Of a stretch of DNA of 64,000 nt, positions 10,801-19,559 are shown piece by piece. The notes under the pieces are model-generated. The model ran no database searches. It saw only the letters and a list, made by a program, of their open reading frames with translations, and was not told the DNA's origin. Each line of letters begins with the position of its first letter. Positions within the stretch are counted from its first letter, which is position 1. The position numbers were made by a program, and so were the translations under genes. Location: positions 558,001 through 622,000 of the forward strand of contig NZ_JABRWP010000001.1 in NCBI RefSeq assembly GCF_013249045.1, given 5' to 3'. This DNA is from Winogradskyella eckloniae. Its GTDB lineage: Bacteria; Bacteroidota; Bacteroidia; Flavobacteriales; Flavobacteriaceae.

Positions 10801-11425
10801 TTTTGTAAATATCTACTGCAACTTCTACTTCTTTTTCTTGGGCACCTCTTATGTCTGCCTTTTTTATTTCTTGAAGATTTTCTATTTCATCTTGAAGATA
10901 CTCGGCAAAATCTTTTAGTTTTTCAATAGGATAATCTCCAGAAATATTAATATTTAAAATTGGCATTTCTTCAGATAGACTTAATTCAAAAACATCTGGC
11001 TCTACTTTTGCACCATTAAAAGTGGGCCAATCTTCACTTGAAGTTTCTCCGTCAATTTCGTCTTTAACCTTTTGTAAAGCCGCTTCTACTGTAATACCTT
11101 CATCGAACTCTACAATGAGCATTCCGTAATCTTCTTGAGAAGTTGAGGTTGTTTCTACGACGTTACTAACCGTTTTGAGTTTATCTTCTAAAGGGTCAAT
11201 AATTAACTTTTCTATATCCTCTGCAGTGTTTCCAGGATAAACTGTACTTACATATATTTTTGTCTCGTTTACCTCAGGGAAATTTTCTCTAGGCATACTA
11301 AAAAAAGCAGAGATTCCTAAATAGAAAAAGACAGCAATAAGAACATACATCGTGGTTTTATTATTAATTGCCCACGTGGACATTCCAAATTCTTTTTCTG
11401 TATTTTTTTTGTTGCTATTACTCAT
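7889..11425 (-). CDS. RND efflux pump inner-membrane permease
   Basis: The 1178-residue proton-driven exporter of a tripartite multidrug efflux system, trimeric in the inner membrane with large periplasmic loops. It has the AcrB-type duplicated arrangement: TM1 at about 24-43, a first periplasmic domain to about 350, TM2-6 (about 353-500), a second porter domain (about 640-960) and TM8-12. The proton-relay segment in TM4 reads GMLVDNGIVVVENVYR with Asp416 and Asn417, where AcrB has two Asp. The TM10 counterpart (GIVVNNGVVLLDY) lacks the AcrB Lys. This is the pattern of the single-Asp branch (SwrC-like). Extra hydrophobic segments lie at about 525-570 in the central loop. The start overlaps the adaptor stop by 8 bp. 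Substrates cannot be named from sequence. Confidence 0.93.
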   Translation of the reverse strand: MSNSNKKNTEKEFGMSTWAINNKTTMYVLIAVFFYLGISAFFSMPRENFPEVNETKIYVSTVYPGNTAEDIEKLIIDPLEDKLKTVSNVVETTSTSQEDYGMLIVEFDEGITVEAALQKVKDEIDGETSSEDWPTFNGAKVEPDVFELSLSEEMPILNINISGDYPIEKLKDFAEYLQDEIENLQEIKKADIRGAQEKEVEVAVDIYKMMAAKVTFNDILGAIGNGNITQSAGNLKSSGQRRTIRIIGEIEKPSELENFVVKSENGNAIYLKDVATVSFKEEDKTTFARKSGKPVVMLDVTKRAGKNMVAAAEQIQVIVQEAKENVFPQDLEVLITNDQSPVTIGQVDDLVNNIIFGVILVVTVLMFFLGFKNALFVGFAIPMSMFMSLMILSLIGYSLNTMVLFGLIMGLGMLVDNGIVVVENVYRLMEEEGMSRIEAAKKGIGEIAFPIIISTATTVAAFVPLGLWPGIMGEFMKILPITLSIVLGSSLFVAIFFNSVLVSRYMTTEDKDMPLNQIIRTTIIVAVIGLLILVFGGPYRGLGTIMVFTAIMLWAYRFFIRKWANNFQNKSLVKLENWYEGKLRWALSGWKPQILTSITVLLLFASFVAFGISVATQRTKIEFFPDNKPNQIIVYIEYPEGTAIEKTNAITKQIENRVYDVINQDYYMDGDRNFLVESAVSQVGEGAGNPNTDSGSAAEMPHKAKITASMREYKYRRGEDSEILRQKVQAALVGIYPGVLISVEKDVNGPPAGSPINIEIEGDDYVELISTAERMREFINSKNVPGIDELKIDVNKDKPTMLVEIDRQKAGELGVTANQIGSQLRNSIFGSKAGIYKEDGDDFDIYVRFNEENRYNTSALFNQNITFRDNTGQLKEVPLSAVAKQKNNSGFNAIKHKDAKRVVTVYSALAPGYTDAGAIVTQIQNEMKSFEGLSDDIHIDYTGQIEEQNKQMAFLMGAFFTGLGLIFFILIFQFNSVSKPTIIMIAIFLSFIGVFGGIVLSGSAFVIMMTMVGIISLAGIVVNNGVVLLDYAQLLIDRKKNALNLDESQYLVKEDLYESIIKAGKARLRPVILTAITTILGLIPLAIGLNINFFTLFADFDPNIYMGGDNVVFWGPLAWTVIYGLLVATFLTLIVVPILFYLSVRIKMWMNKSRIASTYQVQPQEPFNMDNKIEESTI

Positions 11426-12605
11426 TACCTTCTTCTTTATAGCTTATTACTTCTACTGATTGTCCGTCTTTTACACTACGAGCACCTTCTTTTACAATTT
11501 CAGCACCTGTTTCAAGGTTTTTTAGAACCTCAATAACATCTCCTTGTGTTTTTCCTGTTTCAATAATGATACGCTTTGCAGTACCAATTCCTTTATTGTT
11601 TTTGTCAGTTACAACGTAAACATATTGTTCACCATCTGCATTTTCTGAAATAACACTTTGCGGAATTAAAATAGCATTTTCGCTAGTGTAATCATTTATT
11701 TTTAAACGTGCTGTAAGGTTAGGTTTAATGTCTTTGTCTTTATTAGGGACTTCAATTTCTGCTTTAAATGTTCTGTTTGCAGGATTAATAAAATCACTTG
11801 CTTGACGAATTTCTGTAGCGATTGTTTTACCTAATACAGGGATTTCTACGTCTACTTTTTTACCTTTTACAACATTAGTAATATAGCTTTCTGGTACTTC
11901 AACCTCAATGTACATCTGGTCTAAGTTTACAATACGCATCAATGGAGATTGACCAGCAGCTACAACACTTCCTTGCTCTGTGATAACGTCATCAATGGTA
12001 CCAGAAAATGGAGCTTTTACGGTAGTTTTTGCAATTTGTTGTTGCATTTGATTTATCGCCTTTTCTTGTGACTCGTAGGTAGACTTAGCTTGTAAATATT
12101 GAATTTCACTTCCTATATTTTGGTCCCAAAGACGTTTTTGGCGCTCGTAGGTTGTTTTAGCTAATTCCGATTGAATCTTCAATTGCGCAACCTGTTGGCT
12201 TAAGCCACCATCATCAATTTTTGCCAGTACTTGTCCTTTTCTAACACGTTGACCTTCTTTTACATAAACACGTGTTAAAATACCATTGTACTCTGGTGTT
12301 ATTGTTAATAGATTTTTGGTTGTAACGTTTCCTTGAAGATCTAAGTGGTGCTCAAATTTTTCGGCTTTCGCTGTAAAGGTTGTTATTAATGGTACATTTT
12401 GAGTGGTATCTAAACTCTTAATTTTAGAATCCAATAATTTAATTTGCTCTTGTATAGATTGTTGTTCATTGACTAATTCGCCTCGTTTTTTTCGAATGGC
12501 TTCTAAACTATTACTTTCTAATACGTTTTCTGTAGAGTTTTTCTTTTCACCTCCACAAGAGACAAGAAGTAAGGTTATTATTAAAAGTGAATATATGTTT
12601 TTCAT
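11418..12605 (-). CDS. RND efflux periplasmic adaptor (membrane-fusion lipoprotein)
   Basis: Links the RND pump to the outer-membrane channel. The 395-residue protein has a lipoprotein signal (LLLVSCGGE, Cys17) and an N-terminal coiled coil (about 35-65, RKKRGELVNEQQSIQEQIK). The barrel-sandwich/lipoyl half follows (ILTRVYVKEGQRVRKGQVLA), then an alpha-hairpin (about 145-195), the second lipoyl half (VKAPFSGTIDDVITEQGSVV) and a beta-barrel domain. An extra predicted coiled coil before the lipoyl domain is common in Bacteroidetes adaptors. It overlaps the pump gene by 8 bp and starts 6 bp after the TolC-like gene, so the three are translated from one message. Confidence 0.93.
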   Translation of the reverse strand: MKNIYSLLIITLLLVSCGGEKKNSTENVLESNSLEAIRKKRGELVNEQQSIQEQIKLLDSKIKSLDTTQNVPLITTFTAKAEKFEHHLDLQGNVTTKNLLTITPEYNGILTRVYVKEGQRVRKGQVLAKIDDGGLSQQVAQLKIQSELAKTTYERQKRLWDQNIGSEIQYLQAKSTYESQEKAINQMQQQIAKTTVKAPFSGTIDDVITEQGSVVAAGQSPLMRIVNLDQMYIEVEVPESYITNVVKGKKVDVEIPVLGKTIATEIRQASDFINPANRTFKAEIEVPNKDKDIKPNLTARLKINDYTSENAILIPQSVISENADGEQYVYVVTDKNNKGIGTAKRIIIETGKTQGDVIEVLKNLETGAEIVKEGARSVKDGQSVEVISYKEEGNE

Positions 12606-12611
12606 GATTGA

Positions 12612-14027
12612 TTAATTTAGTATTGTGGTATTTAATGCTGTTTCTAAAGTTGCTTTGGTATTTATAACATCTAGCATGGCTTGTAGCATTTCTTGTTGTG
12701 CTGTGTATAGTTGTGTTTGGGCTTGGCGCAGTTCAAAACTAGACCCTATACCTTCAAAAAACTTGGTTTGATTTTTAGTTTCAATGCGTTCTGCAAGATT
12801 TAAGTTTTGCTTTTTGTTTTCATAATCTTCTATAGCAAATTGATAATCACTTTTGGCAGAGGCAATTTGAAGTTTAATGCGCTGTTCTGTTTCTGTTAAT
12901 TCCGTTTCTGCTTTTTCAAGATTTATTTTTGCACGTTGCGTAGATGCATTTCGCATGCCCGAACTAAAAATTGGAATGTCTAAGCTTACACCTAATAATG
13001 AGGACCCAAACCAATCTTGGCTTTTCTTTGTAAAATTAAACTCATCACCATAACCAGAATAGCCACCGTTAATAAAGGCATTAAGCGTTGGTAAAGCTTT
13101 GCTTTTTTCTAGTTTTAATAAAAGTTCTTTAGATGTTTTGTCATTTTCAGCAATTAAATAATCTATAGTACTTTTTGGATTGTTTTCCATTTCTAAAATG
13201 GACAGTGAAATATTTTGATCCGTTAATGTCTCGAGATTATCCGTTAAAACTAGAGCATTATAAATGTCTAACCCTAATGTTATGTTTAGCATTTGGTAGG
13301 CTAAGGTTTTTAACCTTTCAACATTATTTAGATTGCTTTTTACACCAGATAATGTGATTTGAAGTTGTTCTACACTTTCTTCTTCACCTAATCCGTTTTC
13401 ATATATTTTTTGTGTTTCAAACAGGTTCTTTTCAAGTACATCTATATTACGTTCAAGAATTTGAATGCTCTCTTCTGCTAATAGCACATTTCCGTACGCT
13501 TCAATGACCGCTTTTCTCACTTCTAAATCGGTTTTAATCTTGGCATTCTCTGATATTTCTAAATAGACTTTAGCCGATTGTAAACCTACCAGATAAGAAC
13601 CATCAAATATTTTTTGGCTCAATGTAGCAAAAGCAGTTACACTATGTTTTGTACCGAATGTAATAGGTAAAAAACCTTCTGGTGGATCAGGAAGCGCTTG
13701 TATCTCTAGATCTTCAAGATCATAGTATTCTTCTAATTGTCTAATACCGCTCAATGGATCAAAGGCAGATGCAGGCAATAAGGATACTTGCTGTTTTAAA
13801 TTGTTTTGATAATCTATACTTGCATTTATTTGAGGTAAACCCGTAGCTGTAGTTTCCTTTTTTTGTTGCTCTGCGACGTCAATATCACGAGCAGCATTAA
13901 TGGCAGATCTATTATTTTCTAAAGCAAAATCTATGGCTTCTTGAAGCGAAAGATTTTGAGGTTGATCTTGCGAATAACCTACTTGGAAAATAATGAAACC
14001 TACGACTATTATTAGTGTTTTTTTCAT
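12612..14027 (-). CDS. TolC-family outer-membrane efflux channel
   Basis: Outer-membrane exit duct of the efflux system. The 471 residues begin with a signal peptide (MKKTLIIVVGFIIFQVGYSQ) and carry two OEP repeats, the first starting at NLSLQEAIDFALENNRSA and the second ending at the long helical region (residues 380-470, with ELRQAQTQLYTAQQEML). The alternation of long amphipathic helices and short barrel segments is typical. It lies 3 bp downstream of the tetR stop codon and 6 bp upstream of the adaptor start, so it is the second gene of the operon. Confidence 0.92.
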   Translation of the reverse strand: MKKTLIIVVGFIIFQVGYSQDQPQNLSLQEAIDFALENNRSAINAARDIDVAEQQKKETTATGLPQINASIDYQNNLKQQVSLLPASAFDPLSGIRQLEEYYDLEDLEIQALPDPPEGFLPITFGTKHSVTAFATLSQKIFDGSYLVGLQSAKVYLEISENAKIKTDLEVRKAVIEAYGNVLLAEESIQILERNIDVLEKNLFETQKIYENGLGEEESVEQLQITLSGVKSNLNNVERLKTLAYQMLNITLGLDIYNALVLTDNLETLTDQNISLSILEMENNPKSTIDYLIAENDKTSKELLLKLEKSKALPTLNAFINGGYSGYGDEFNFTKKSQDWFGSSLLGVSLDIPIFSSGMRNASTQRAKINLEKAETELTETEQRIKLQIASAKSDYQFAIEDYENKKQNLNLAERIETKNQTKFFEGIGSSFELRQAQTQLYTAQQEMLQAMLDVINTKATLETALNTTILN

Positions 14028-14030
14028 TGT

Positions 14031-14633
14031 TTAAATTTGATTGGTGTTATATTGATTTAGTGTTTCTAGTCCTTTATTAGAGCAAATACCTCTTAAGTGG
14101 TATTCTAAGTAATTATTCATAAGCATGAGCATTGAAAACTTTTGAGGTGGAAAAATGCTTTGATCTTTTAGACAAACCATATTGTTAAAATATAGTCGCG
14201 CTACAAAATCTACCGCTATAGAATCTCTGTAAAGGTTTTGAGCGATACCTCTTTTTAAATTTTGAGTCACACAACTGAGCATTTTGTCAAATTGTTTGCG
14301 TTTTAATGTCGCATAAATTTTAGGATAATATTTTTGTAGTTGATATTGAGGCGAAGATTTCTCGTCCTTTAAATGATGCATTACAAATCTTTTAATTTCA
14401 TAAACCTCTTCAATTGGGTTTTTATTTAAAGCGCAGATATCATCTATACCGCAAGCAATGTTTTCAAAAACCTGCGTAGCTGTCGCTTCTACTAATTTTG
14501 TTTTATTTTGAAAATGCTGATAAATCGTTTTTTTAGAAATACCCATTTCATTAGCAATATCATCCATAGTGACACTCTTAAACCCTAGGTTTAAGAACAT
14601 GTCAGATGATTTTAGAATTATTTTTTCTTTCAT
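14031..14633 (-). CDS. TetR/AcrR-family repressor of the efflux operon
   Basis: A 200-residue one-component regulator. Residues about 3-48 form the TetR helix-turn-helix (FLNLGFKSVTMDDIANEMGI, then SKKTIYQHFQNKTKLVEA). The remainder is an all-helical ligand-binding domain without strong family signature. It is the first gene of the operon tetR-tolC-adaptor-pump, only 3 bp before the next start. A 9-bp perfect inverted repeat lies over the operon promoter at 14687-14714. The simplest reading is that it represses its own operon and is released by a pump substrate; that is inference from context. Confidence 0.9.
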   Translation of the reverse strand: MKEKIILKSSDMFLNLGFKSVTMDDIANEMGISKKTIYQHFQNKTKLVEATATQVFENIACGIDDICALNKNPIEEVYEIKRFVMHHLKDEKSSPQYQLQKYYPKIYATLKRKQFDKMLSCVTQNLKRGIAQNLYRDSIAVDFVARLYFNNMVCLKDQSIFPPQKFSMLMLMNNYLEYHLRGICSNKGLETLNQYNTNQI

Positions 14634-14673
14634 ATTAGTGATTCACAACGACATAAAATCTATTATTGAGGTG

Positions 14674-14714
14674 CAAATCTACGGCAGGAAACTTTAAAAA
14701 CAAAAAAAGTTTCC
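14674..14714 (-). promoter_or_regulatory. Efflux-operon promoter overlapped by a palindromic operator
   Basis: On the minus strand a -33 TTTG (14701-14704), a 19-bp spacer and a -7 TAGATTTG (14674-14681) match the Bacteroidetes promoter consensus. A perfect inverted repeat GGAAACTTT-N10-AAAGTTTCC (14687-14714) covers the -33 box and the spacer. The repeat is well placed for repression by the adjacent TetR protein. Confidence 0.7.
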
Positions 14715-14771
14715 AAAGTTTTAATTATTTTTTAACATTGCTAACATTAGTTTAAAATATGTTTAAAACAT

Positions 14772-14779
14772 TATTTTTG
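14772..14779 (+). promoter_or_regulatory. -7 element of the polyprenyl synthase gene
   Basis: TATTTTTG matches TAnnTTTG. It is only four bases before the ATG at 14784, so the transcript would be leaderless or nearly so. A possible weak -33 (TTTA) lies 17 bp upstream. Confidence 0.5.
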
Positions 14780-14783
14780 CTTT

Positions 14784-15758
14784 ATGCAACATATTGAACA
14801 ATATCAAAAGTCATTTCTAAAATATTTAGAAGGATTTGCAGTAGAGAAGGAGCCACAGAATTTATATAATCCTATTAATTATATCCTACAATTAGGAGGA
14901 AAGCGATTACGACCAGTATTAACGTTGATGACGGCTGAGGTTTTTGGTGGTAATGCACAAGTAGCAATGGATGCCGCATTGTCTATAGAAGTGTTTCATA
15001 ATTTCTCTTTGGTCCACGATGATATTATGGATGACGCACCATTGCGTAGAGGTAAAAAAACGGTACACGAAAAATGGAATTTAAATACTGGGATTCTCTC
15101 TGGTGATGCTATGCTAATTATGGCGTATCAACTTTTTGAGAAATATGAAGCTCAAACATTTCAGGCATTAGCTAAGCTATTTAGTAAAACGGCTTTAGAA
15201 GTTTGTGAAGGTCAGCAATATGATATTGATTTTGAAACCAGAAATGACGTTACTATTGTAGAGTATTTAAAAATGATAGAATACAAAACTGCGGTTTTAG
15301 TAGGTGCAGCCATGAAAATGGGAGCCATTGTTGCTAAGGCATCCATTGAATTCCAAAACGCTATTTATGAATTTGGACGTTTGTTAGGGATTGCATTTCA
15401 ATTACAAGATGATTACTTAGATGCGTTTGGGAATCCTGAAACTTTCGGAAAACAAGTTGGTGGTGATATTATTGAAAACAAAAAAACCTATCTTTATTTA
15501 AAAACTTTAGAGCTAGGATCTCATGATATTCAAGAGAGTTTAAAAGCTATTATGGCGAATACAGCTTTGTCAAATGAAGATAAAGTTGAAAAAGTAAAAG
15601 TGCTATTTACCAGTTCTGGTGCAGCTGAAGCAACCCAACATGCTGTAAAAGATTATACAAATAGAGCCTTTAACGTTTTAGATAAATTAAACATACCAGA
15701 AGACAAAAAACAACTACTTATAGTGTTTGGCGAGCAGCTAATGACGAGACGTGTTTAA
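14784..15758 (+). CDS. Polyprenyl diphosphate synthase
   Basis: Trans-prenyltransferase adding isopentenyl diphosphate units to an allylic starter; products feed menaquinone side chains, carotenoids or other lipids. The 324 residues show GGKRLRP (38-44), the first Asp-rich motif DDIMD (79-83, no two-residue insertion) with LRRG after it, and the second motif QDDYLD (208-213). A bulky Phe74 lies five residues before the first motif, a position that limits chain length in some GGPP synthases, so a C20 product is possible; this is inference. The next gene starts on the last base of its stop codon, indicating translational coupling. Confidence 0.9.
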   Translation: MQHIEQYQKSFLKYLEGFAVEKEPQNLYNPINYILQLGGKRLRPVLTLMTAEVFGGNAQVAMDAALSIEVFHNFSLVHDDIMDDAPLRRGKKTVHEKWNLNTGILSGDAMLIMAYQLFEKYEAQTFQALAKLFSKTALEVCEGQQYDIDFETRNDVTIVEYLKMIEYKTAVLVGAAMKMGAIVAKASIEFQNAIYEFGRLLGIAFQLQDDYLDAFGNPETFGKQVGGDIIENKKTYLYLKTLELGSHDIQESLKAIMANTALSNEDKVEKVKVLFTSSGAAEATQHAVKDYTNRAFNVLDKLNIPEDKKQLLIVFGEQLMTRRV

Positions 15759-16108
15759 TGAATTTACCTGTTAGTTTTGAAGACTTAGTTTCTGAAGCCG
15801 AAACCTTAAACCTGTATAAGAAATTAATACAGCAGCTTAATAAAGATTTATTATACGCTAATATTGATTTAGAATTTGATAAAGAAACCCTTCCAACAAG
15901 CTTAAAATTTGTTTTGCAAGAAACCGTTTTTAATCTTATAAATTCTAAATTTTCAGACTACTTAAATTTGCTTTATATCGTAGATGTTTCTGAAATTAAA
16001 ATAAAATCATTAGAAGGAAGTGATGCCTTAAAATTGTCTGAAGACGTCACCTTTTTGTTGCTACAAAGAGAATGGCAAAAAGTTTGGTTTAAGGCGCAGT
16101 ATTCTTAG
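15758..16108 (+). CDS. Conserved hypothetical protein coupled to the prenyl synthase
   Basis: A 116-residue soluble protein I do not recognise by function. It is mixed alpha/beta, acidic, Leu-rich (KLIQQLNKDLLYANIDLEF, later FLLLQREWQKVWFKAQY) and has no signal peptide or membrane segment. Its ATG overlaps the prenyl synthase stop (TAATG), so the two are translationally coupled. Its 3' end overlaps the convergent gene at 16105 by four bases. Confidence 0.7.
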   Translation: MNLPVSFEDLVSEAETLNLYKKLIQQLNKDLLYANIDLEFDKETLPTSLKFVLQETVFNLINSKFSDYLNLLYIVDVSEIKIKSLEGSDALKLSEDVTFLLLQREWQKVWFKAQYS

Positions 16109-16653
16109 AAATAAAACCGAACAAAAGGCATCCAAGCTTCAGAATAAATACTCTTGTCTTTATCGTAAAGCACATCATATCTCAAACCAATTGTTACGTT
16201 GTTGCTAGAGTAGCCTAAGCCTATAAATAATGCAGGATACCAGTAGTCATCATCTGGATTAGAAACAAAATTTTGGTTAAAATTTCTACGCACATGTAAC
16301 TGTTCAAATTCTGTTGAAATTTGTACTACTTCATAAGGATTAAATAAACCAATTACGCTGGCACCCAAAACCGTAGATTTAAAAAAATCTTTTTGTTGAC
16401 TATAAGAAAAATTTAGACCAACACCAGTAGCGATATAAGGACTAAATCTATATAGTGCATTTGGAGAAATGGCAGTACTAAAATAACCGTCGCCAAAATT
16501 TAAGCCAAAACCACCACCAAACTCTACGTTGTTCCAAAAATTGTTCGTCGAAGTATCTGATTGAGCGATTACGCAAAAGGTGAAGAAACTTAAGAATATG
16601 GTAAAAATTTTAATTTTTATGCTATATAAAAGCGACAAATTTGTGATAGTCAT
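16105..16653 (-). CDS. Small outer-membrane beta-barrel-like protein
   Basis: A 182-residue secreted protein. A hydrophobic signal (IKIFTIFLSFFTFCVIAQ) is followed by alternating strands rich in Gly and aromatic residues (VEFGGGFGLNFGDGYFSTAI, YRFSPYIATGVGLNFSYS). It ends in Phe (FVRFYF), as expected of an outer-membrane barrel. No catalytic motif is visible. It is convergent with the gene before it (4-bp overlap) and divergent from sucA with 107 bp between starts. Function unknown; a transport or surface role would fit the fold. Confidence 0.7.
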   Translation of the reverse strand: MTITNLSLLYSIKIKIFTIFLSFFTFCVIAQSDTSTNNFWNNVEFGGGFGLNFGDGYFSTAISPNALYRFSPYIATGVGLNFSYSQQKDFFKSTVLGASVIGLFNPYEVVQISTEFEQLHVRRNFNQNFVSNPDDDYWYPALFIGLGYSSNNVTIGLRYDVLYDKDKSIYSEAWMPFVRFYF

Positions 16654-16713
16654 AATAGTTCCTTTTTTTTGTTATAAATATAATAAATACTTAACTATAT
16701 TTACTAAAAGTTG

Positions 16714-16721
16714 TATTTTTG
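16714..16721 (+). promoter_or_regulatory. -7 element of sucA
   Basis: TATTTTTG matches TAnnTTTG exactly and lies 39 bp before the ATG at 16761. The in-frame TTG at 16719 is inside this element, which argues against it being the start codon. Confidence 0.6.
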
Positions 16722-16760
16722 ACTAAAACATGTGGAAACGACAACGTCTCAAAAAGTATA

Positions 16761-19517
16761 ATGGATAAATATTCCTTTCTCAACGCAGCACATACAGCAT
16801 ATTTTGCTGATTTATACGATCAATATTTAAAAAATCCAGATGCCGTGGAGCCTAGTTGGCGAGCATTTTTTCAAGGCTATGATTTTGGTGCAGAAAACTA
16901 TGGACTAGATGGTGAAATTGTTGAAGGTGTTTCAACACAAATACCAGAACAGCTTCAAAAAGAATTTCAGGTTTTAAAACTTATAGATGGTTATAGAAGT
17001 CGAGGGCATTTGTTTACTAAAACAAACCCAGTACGTGCTAGACGTAAGTATGCGCCTACATTAGAAATAGAGAATTTTGGTCTAAGCAAAAAGGACTTAA
17101 ATACGTCTTTTTCTGCTGGTGAAATTTTGGGCATTGGTACAGCTCCACTTCAAAGTATTATAGATCATCTCGAGAGCATTTATTGTGATTCTATTGGTGT
17201 TGAATATATGTACATTAGAAAGCCGGAAGAGATTCAATGGATACAAGATAAGTTGAATATTAACGACAACCATACCATATTCACATCTGATGAGAAAAAA
17301 TATATTCTAAAAAAATTAAATCAAGCGGTTTCGTTTGAATCGTTTTTGCATACCAAATATGTTGGTCAAAAGCGTTTTTCATTAGAAGGGAATGAGTCTT
17401 TAATACCTGCCGTTGATGCTATCATTGAAAAAGCAGCTGACGAAGGTGTAAAAGAATTTGTGATGGGAATGGCGCATAGAGGACGACTAAGTACCTTAAC
17501 CAATATCTTTGGTAAATCTGCAAAAGATATTTTTAGCGAGTTTGATGGTAAAGATTACGAAGAGAAAGTGTTTGATGGTGATGTGAAATATCACTTAGGC
17601 TGGACGAGTAATCGCGAAACTTATAACAACAAAAAGATTAATTTAAATATTGCACCAAATCCTTCGCATTTAGAAACCGTAGGTGCAGTTGTACAAGGAA
17701 TTACAAGAGCTAAGCAAGATAAAGATGGTATTACAGATGCTTCACAAGTACTGCCAATAGTAGTGCATGGTGATGCTGCTATTGCAGGTCAGGGCTTGGT
17801 ATATGAGGTAGTTCAGATGGCAAAATTAGATGGCTACAAAACAAATGGTACCATTCATATTGTAGTAAATAATCAAATAGGCTTTACAACCAATTATTTA
17901 GATGCACGTTCTAGTACATATTGTACAGATGTTGCCAAAGTAACTTTATCGCCTGTATTGCATGTAAATTCTGATGATGCTGAAGCTGTAGTGCATGCGG
18001 CTCTGTTTGCACTTCATTTTAGAATGAAATTTAAACGTGATGTTTTTATTGACTTATTAGGCTATAGAAAATATGGACATAACGAAGGTGATGAACCTAA
18101 ATTTACACAACCATTATTATATAAAGCGATAGCTAAACATAAAAATCCAAGAGATATTTATGCGCAACGTTTATTAGACGAGGGTGTCATAACTGATGGC
18201 TATGTAAAACATATCGAAAAAAGATATAAAGAGTCTTTAGAAGAAAAACTAGAAGATTCTCGTAAAGAAGATAAAACCGAAATAACTGCTTTTATGCAAG
18301 AAGAGTGGAAAGGTTTTACAAGAGTTACGGAGAGCACAATGATGGAGCAGGTTGATACAACTGTGACTAAAGCGGTATTAACAGCTATTACAAAAGTTAT
18401 TTCTAAACTTCCTGAAGACAAGAAATTTATTCGTAAAATTCAGCGTTTAATAGAATCTCGTCAAACCATGTTTGATGAAAACAGATTAGACTGGGCAATG
18501 GCAGAGCATTTAGCATATGGATCATTATTATCTGAAGGTTTTAATGTTAGAATTTCTGGGCAAGATGTAGAACGAGGAACATTTTCTCATCGTCATGCTG
18601 TAGTTAAAGTAGAGGATAGTGAAGAGGAAATAATATTACTTAAAAATGTATCAGAGAATCAAGGACAATTTGATATCTATAATTCACTATTATCAGAATA
18701 TGGTGTTGTAGGATTTGATTATGGCTATGCTATGGCGAGTCCAAATACCTTAACGATTTGGGAAGCACAATTTGGAGATTTTAGTAATGGCGCTCAAATT
18801 ATGTTAGACCAATACATCTCTTCTGGAGAAGATAAGTGGAAGACTCAAAATGGACTGGTTATGTTATTACCTCATGGTTATGAAGGCCAAGGTGCGGAAC
18901 ATTCTTCTGGTCGTATGGAGCGCTACTTACAAATGTGTGCAAAGGACAATATGTTTGTTGCAGATTGTACTACACCTGCTAATATGTTTCATTTGTTACG
19001 TAAACAAATGAAGGCTAACTATAGAAAACCATTAATTGTTTTTACACCAAAGAGTTTATTGCGTCACCCTAAAGTGGTCTCAACAGTAGATGAATTTGTT
19101 AATGGAAGTTTCCAAATGCTAATTGATGACGCTACTGCAAAAGCAGAACAAGTAAAAACATTGGTGTTTGTAACAGGTAAATTTTATTACGATTTATTAG
19201 AAGAGCAAGAGCAATTAGGAAGAAACGATGTTGCTTTGGTACGAATAGAACAATTATTCCCGTTACCTGTAAAAGAGATTAGAGCAATATTATCTAAATA
19301 TACCAATGCAAAAGATATTGTATGGGCTCAAGAAGAACCACGTAATATGGGAGCTTATAGTCATATATTAATGCATTTAGAAGAAGCAAAACAATTTAGA
19401 GCTGCGAGTAGAAGACCTTATGGCGCACCAGCAGCAGGTAGTTCTACGCGTTCTAAAATAAGACATAAAGAAGTTATAGATTACGTTTTTGATAAAACCA
19501 AAAACAACCAGAGATAA
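16761..19517 (+). CDS. sucA: 2-oxoglutarate dehydrogenase E1 component
   Basis: Thiamine-diphosphate-dependent decarboxylating subunit of the 2-oxoglutarate dehydrogenase complex of the TCA cycle. The 918-residue protein has the N-terminal helix for complex assembly (SFLNAAHTAYFADLYDQYL), FLHTKYVGQKRFSLEG, the substrate region MGMAHRGRLS, the cofactor region VHGDAAIAGQG, and the C-terminal half ending in RPYGAPAAGSSTRSK. I start it at ATG 16761, giving MDKYSFLN, the usual flavobacterial N-terminus. The longer reading from TTG 16719 begins inside the -7 promoter element. sucB follows after 42 bp, so the two form one operon. Confidence 0.96.
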   Translation: MDKYSFLNAAHTAYFADLYDQYLKNPDAVEPSWRAFFQGYDFGAENYGLDGEIVEGVSTQIPEQLQKEFQVLKLIDGYRSRGHLFTKTNPVRARRKYAPTLEIENFGLSKKDLNTSFSAGEILGIGTAPLQSIIDHLESIYCDSIGVEYMYIRKPEEIQWIQDKLNINDNHTIFTSDEKKYILKKLNQAVSFESFLHTKYVGQKRFSLEGNESLIPAVDAIIEKAADEGVKEFVMGMAHRGRLSTLTNIFGKSAKDIFSEFDGKDYEEKVFDGDVKYHLGWTSNRETYNNKKINLNIAPNPSHLETVGAVVQGITRAKQDKDGITDASQVLPIVVHGDAAIAGQGLVYEVVQMAKLDGYKTNGTIHIVVNNQIGFTTNYLDARSSTYCTDVAKVTLSPVLHVNSDDAEAVVHAALFALHFRMKFKRDVFIDLLGYRKYGHNEGDEPKFTQPLLYKAIAKHKNPRDIYAQRLLDEGVITDGYVKHIEKRYKESLEEKLEDSRKEDKTEITAFMQEEWKGFTRVTESTMMEQVDTTVTKAVLTAITKVISKLPEDKKFIRKIQRLIESRQTMFDENRLDWAMAEHLAYGSLLSEGFNVRISGQDVERGTFSHRHAVVKVEDSEEEIILLKNVSENQGQFDIYNSLLSEYGVVGFDYGYAMASPNTLTIWEAQFGDFSNGAQIMLDQYISSGEDKWKTQNGLVMLLPHGYEGQGAEHSSGRMERYLQMCAKDNMFVADCTTPANMFHLLRKQMKANYRKPLIVFTPKSLLRHPKVVSTVDEFVNGSFQMLIDDATAKAEQVKTLVFVTGKFYYDLLEEQEQLGRNDVALVRIEQLFPLPVKEIRAILSKYTNAKDIVWAQEEPRNMGAYSHILMHLEEAKQFRAASRRPYGAPAAGSSTRSKIRHKEVIDYVFDKTKNNQR

Positions 19518-19559
19518 TAAATAAACAACTCAAATTAGAGCTTAATAAAACAACAAAGC

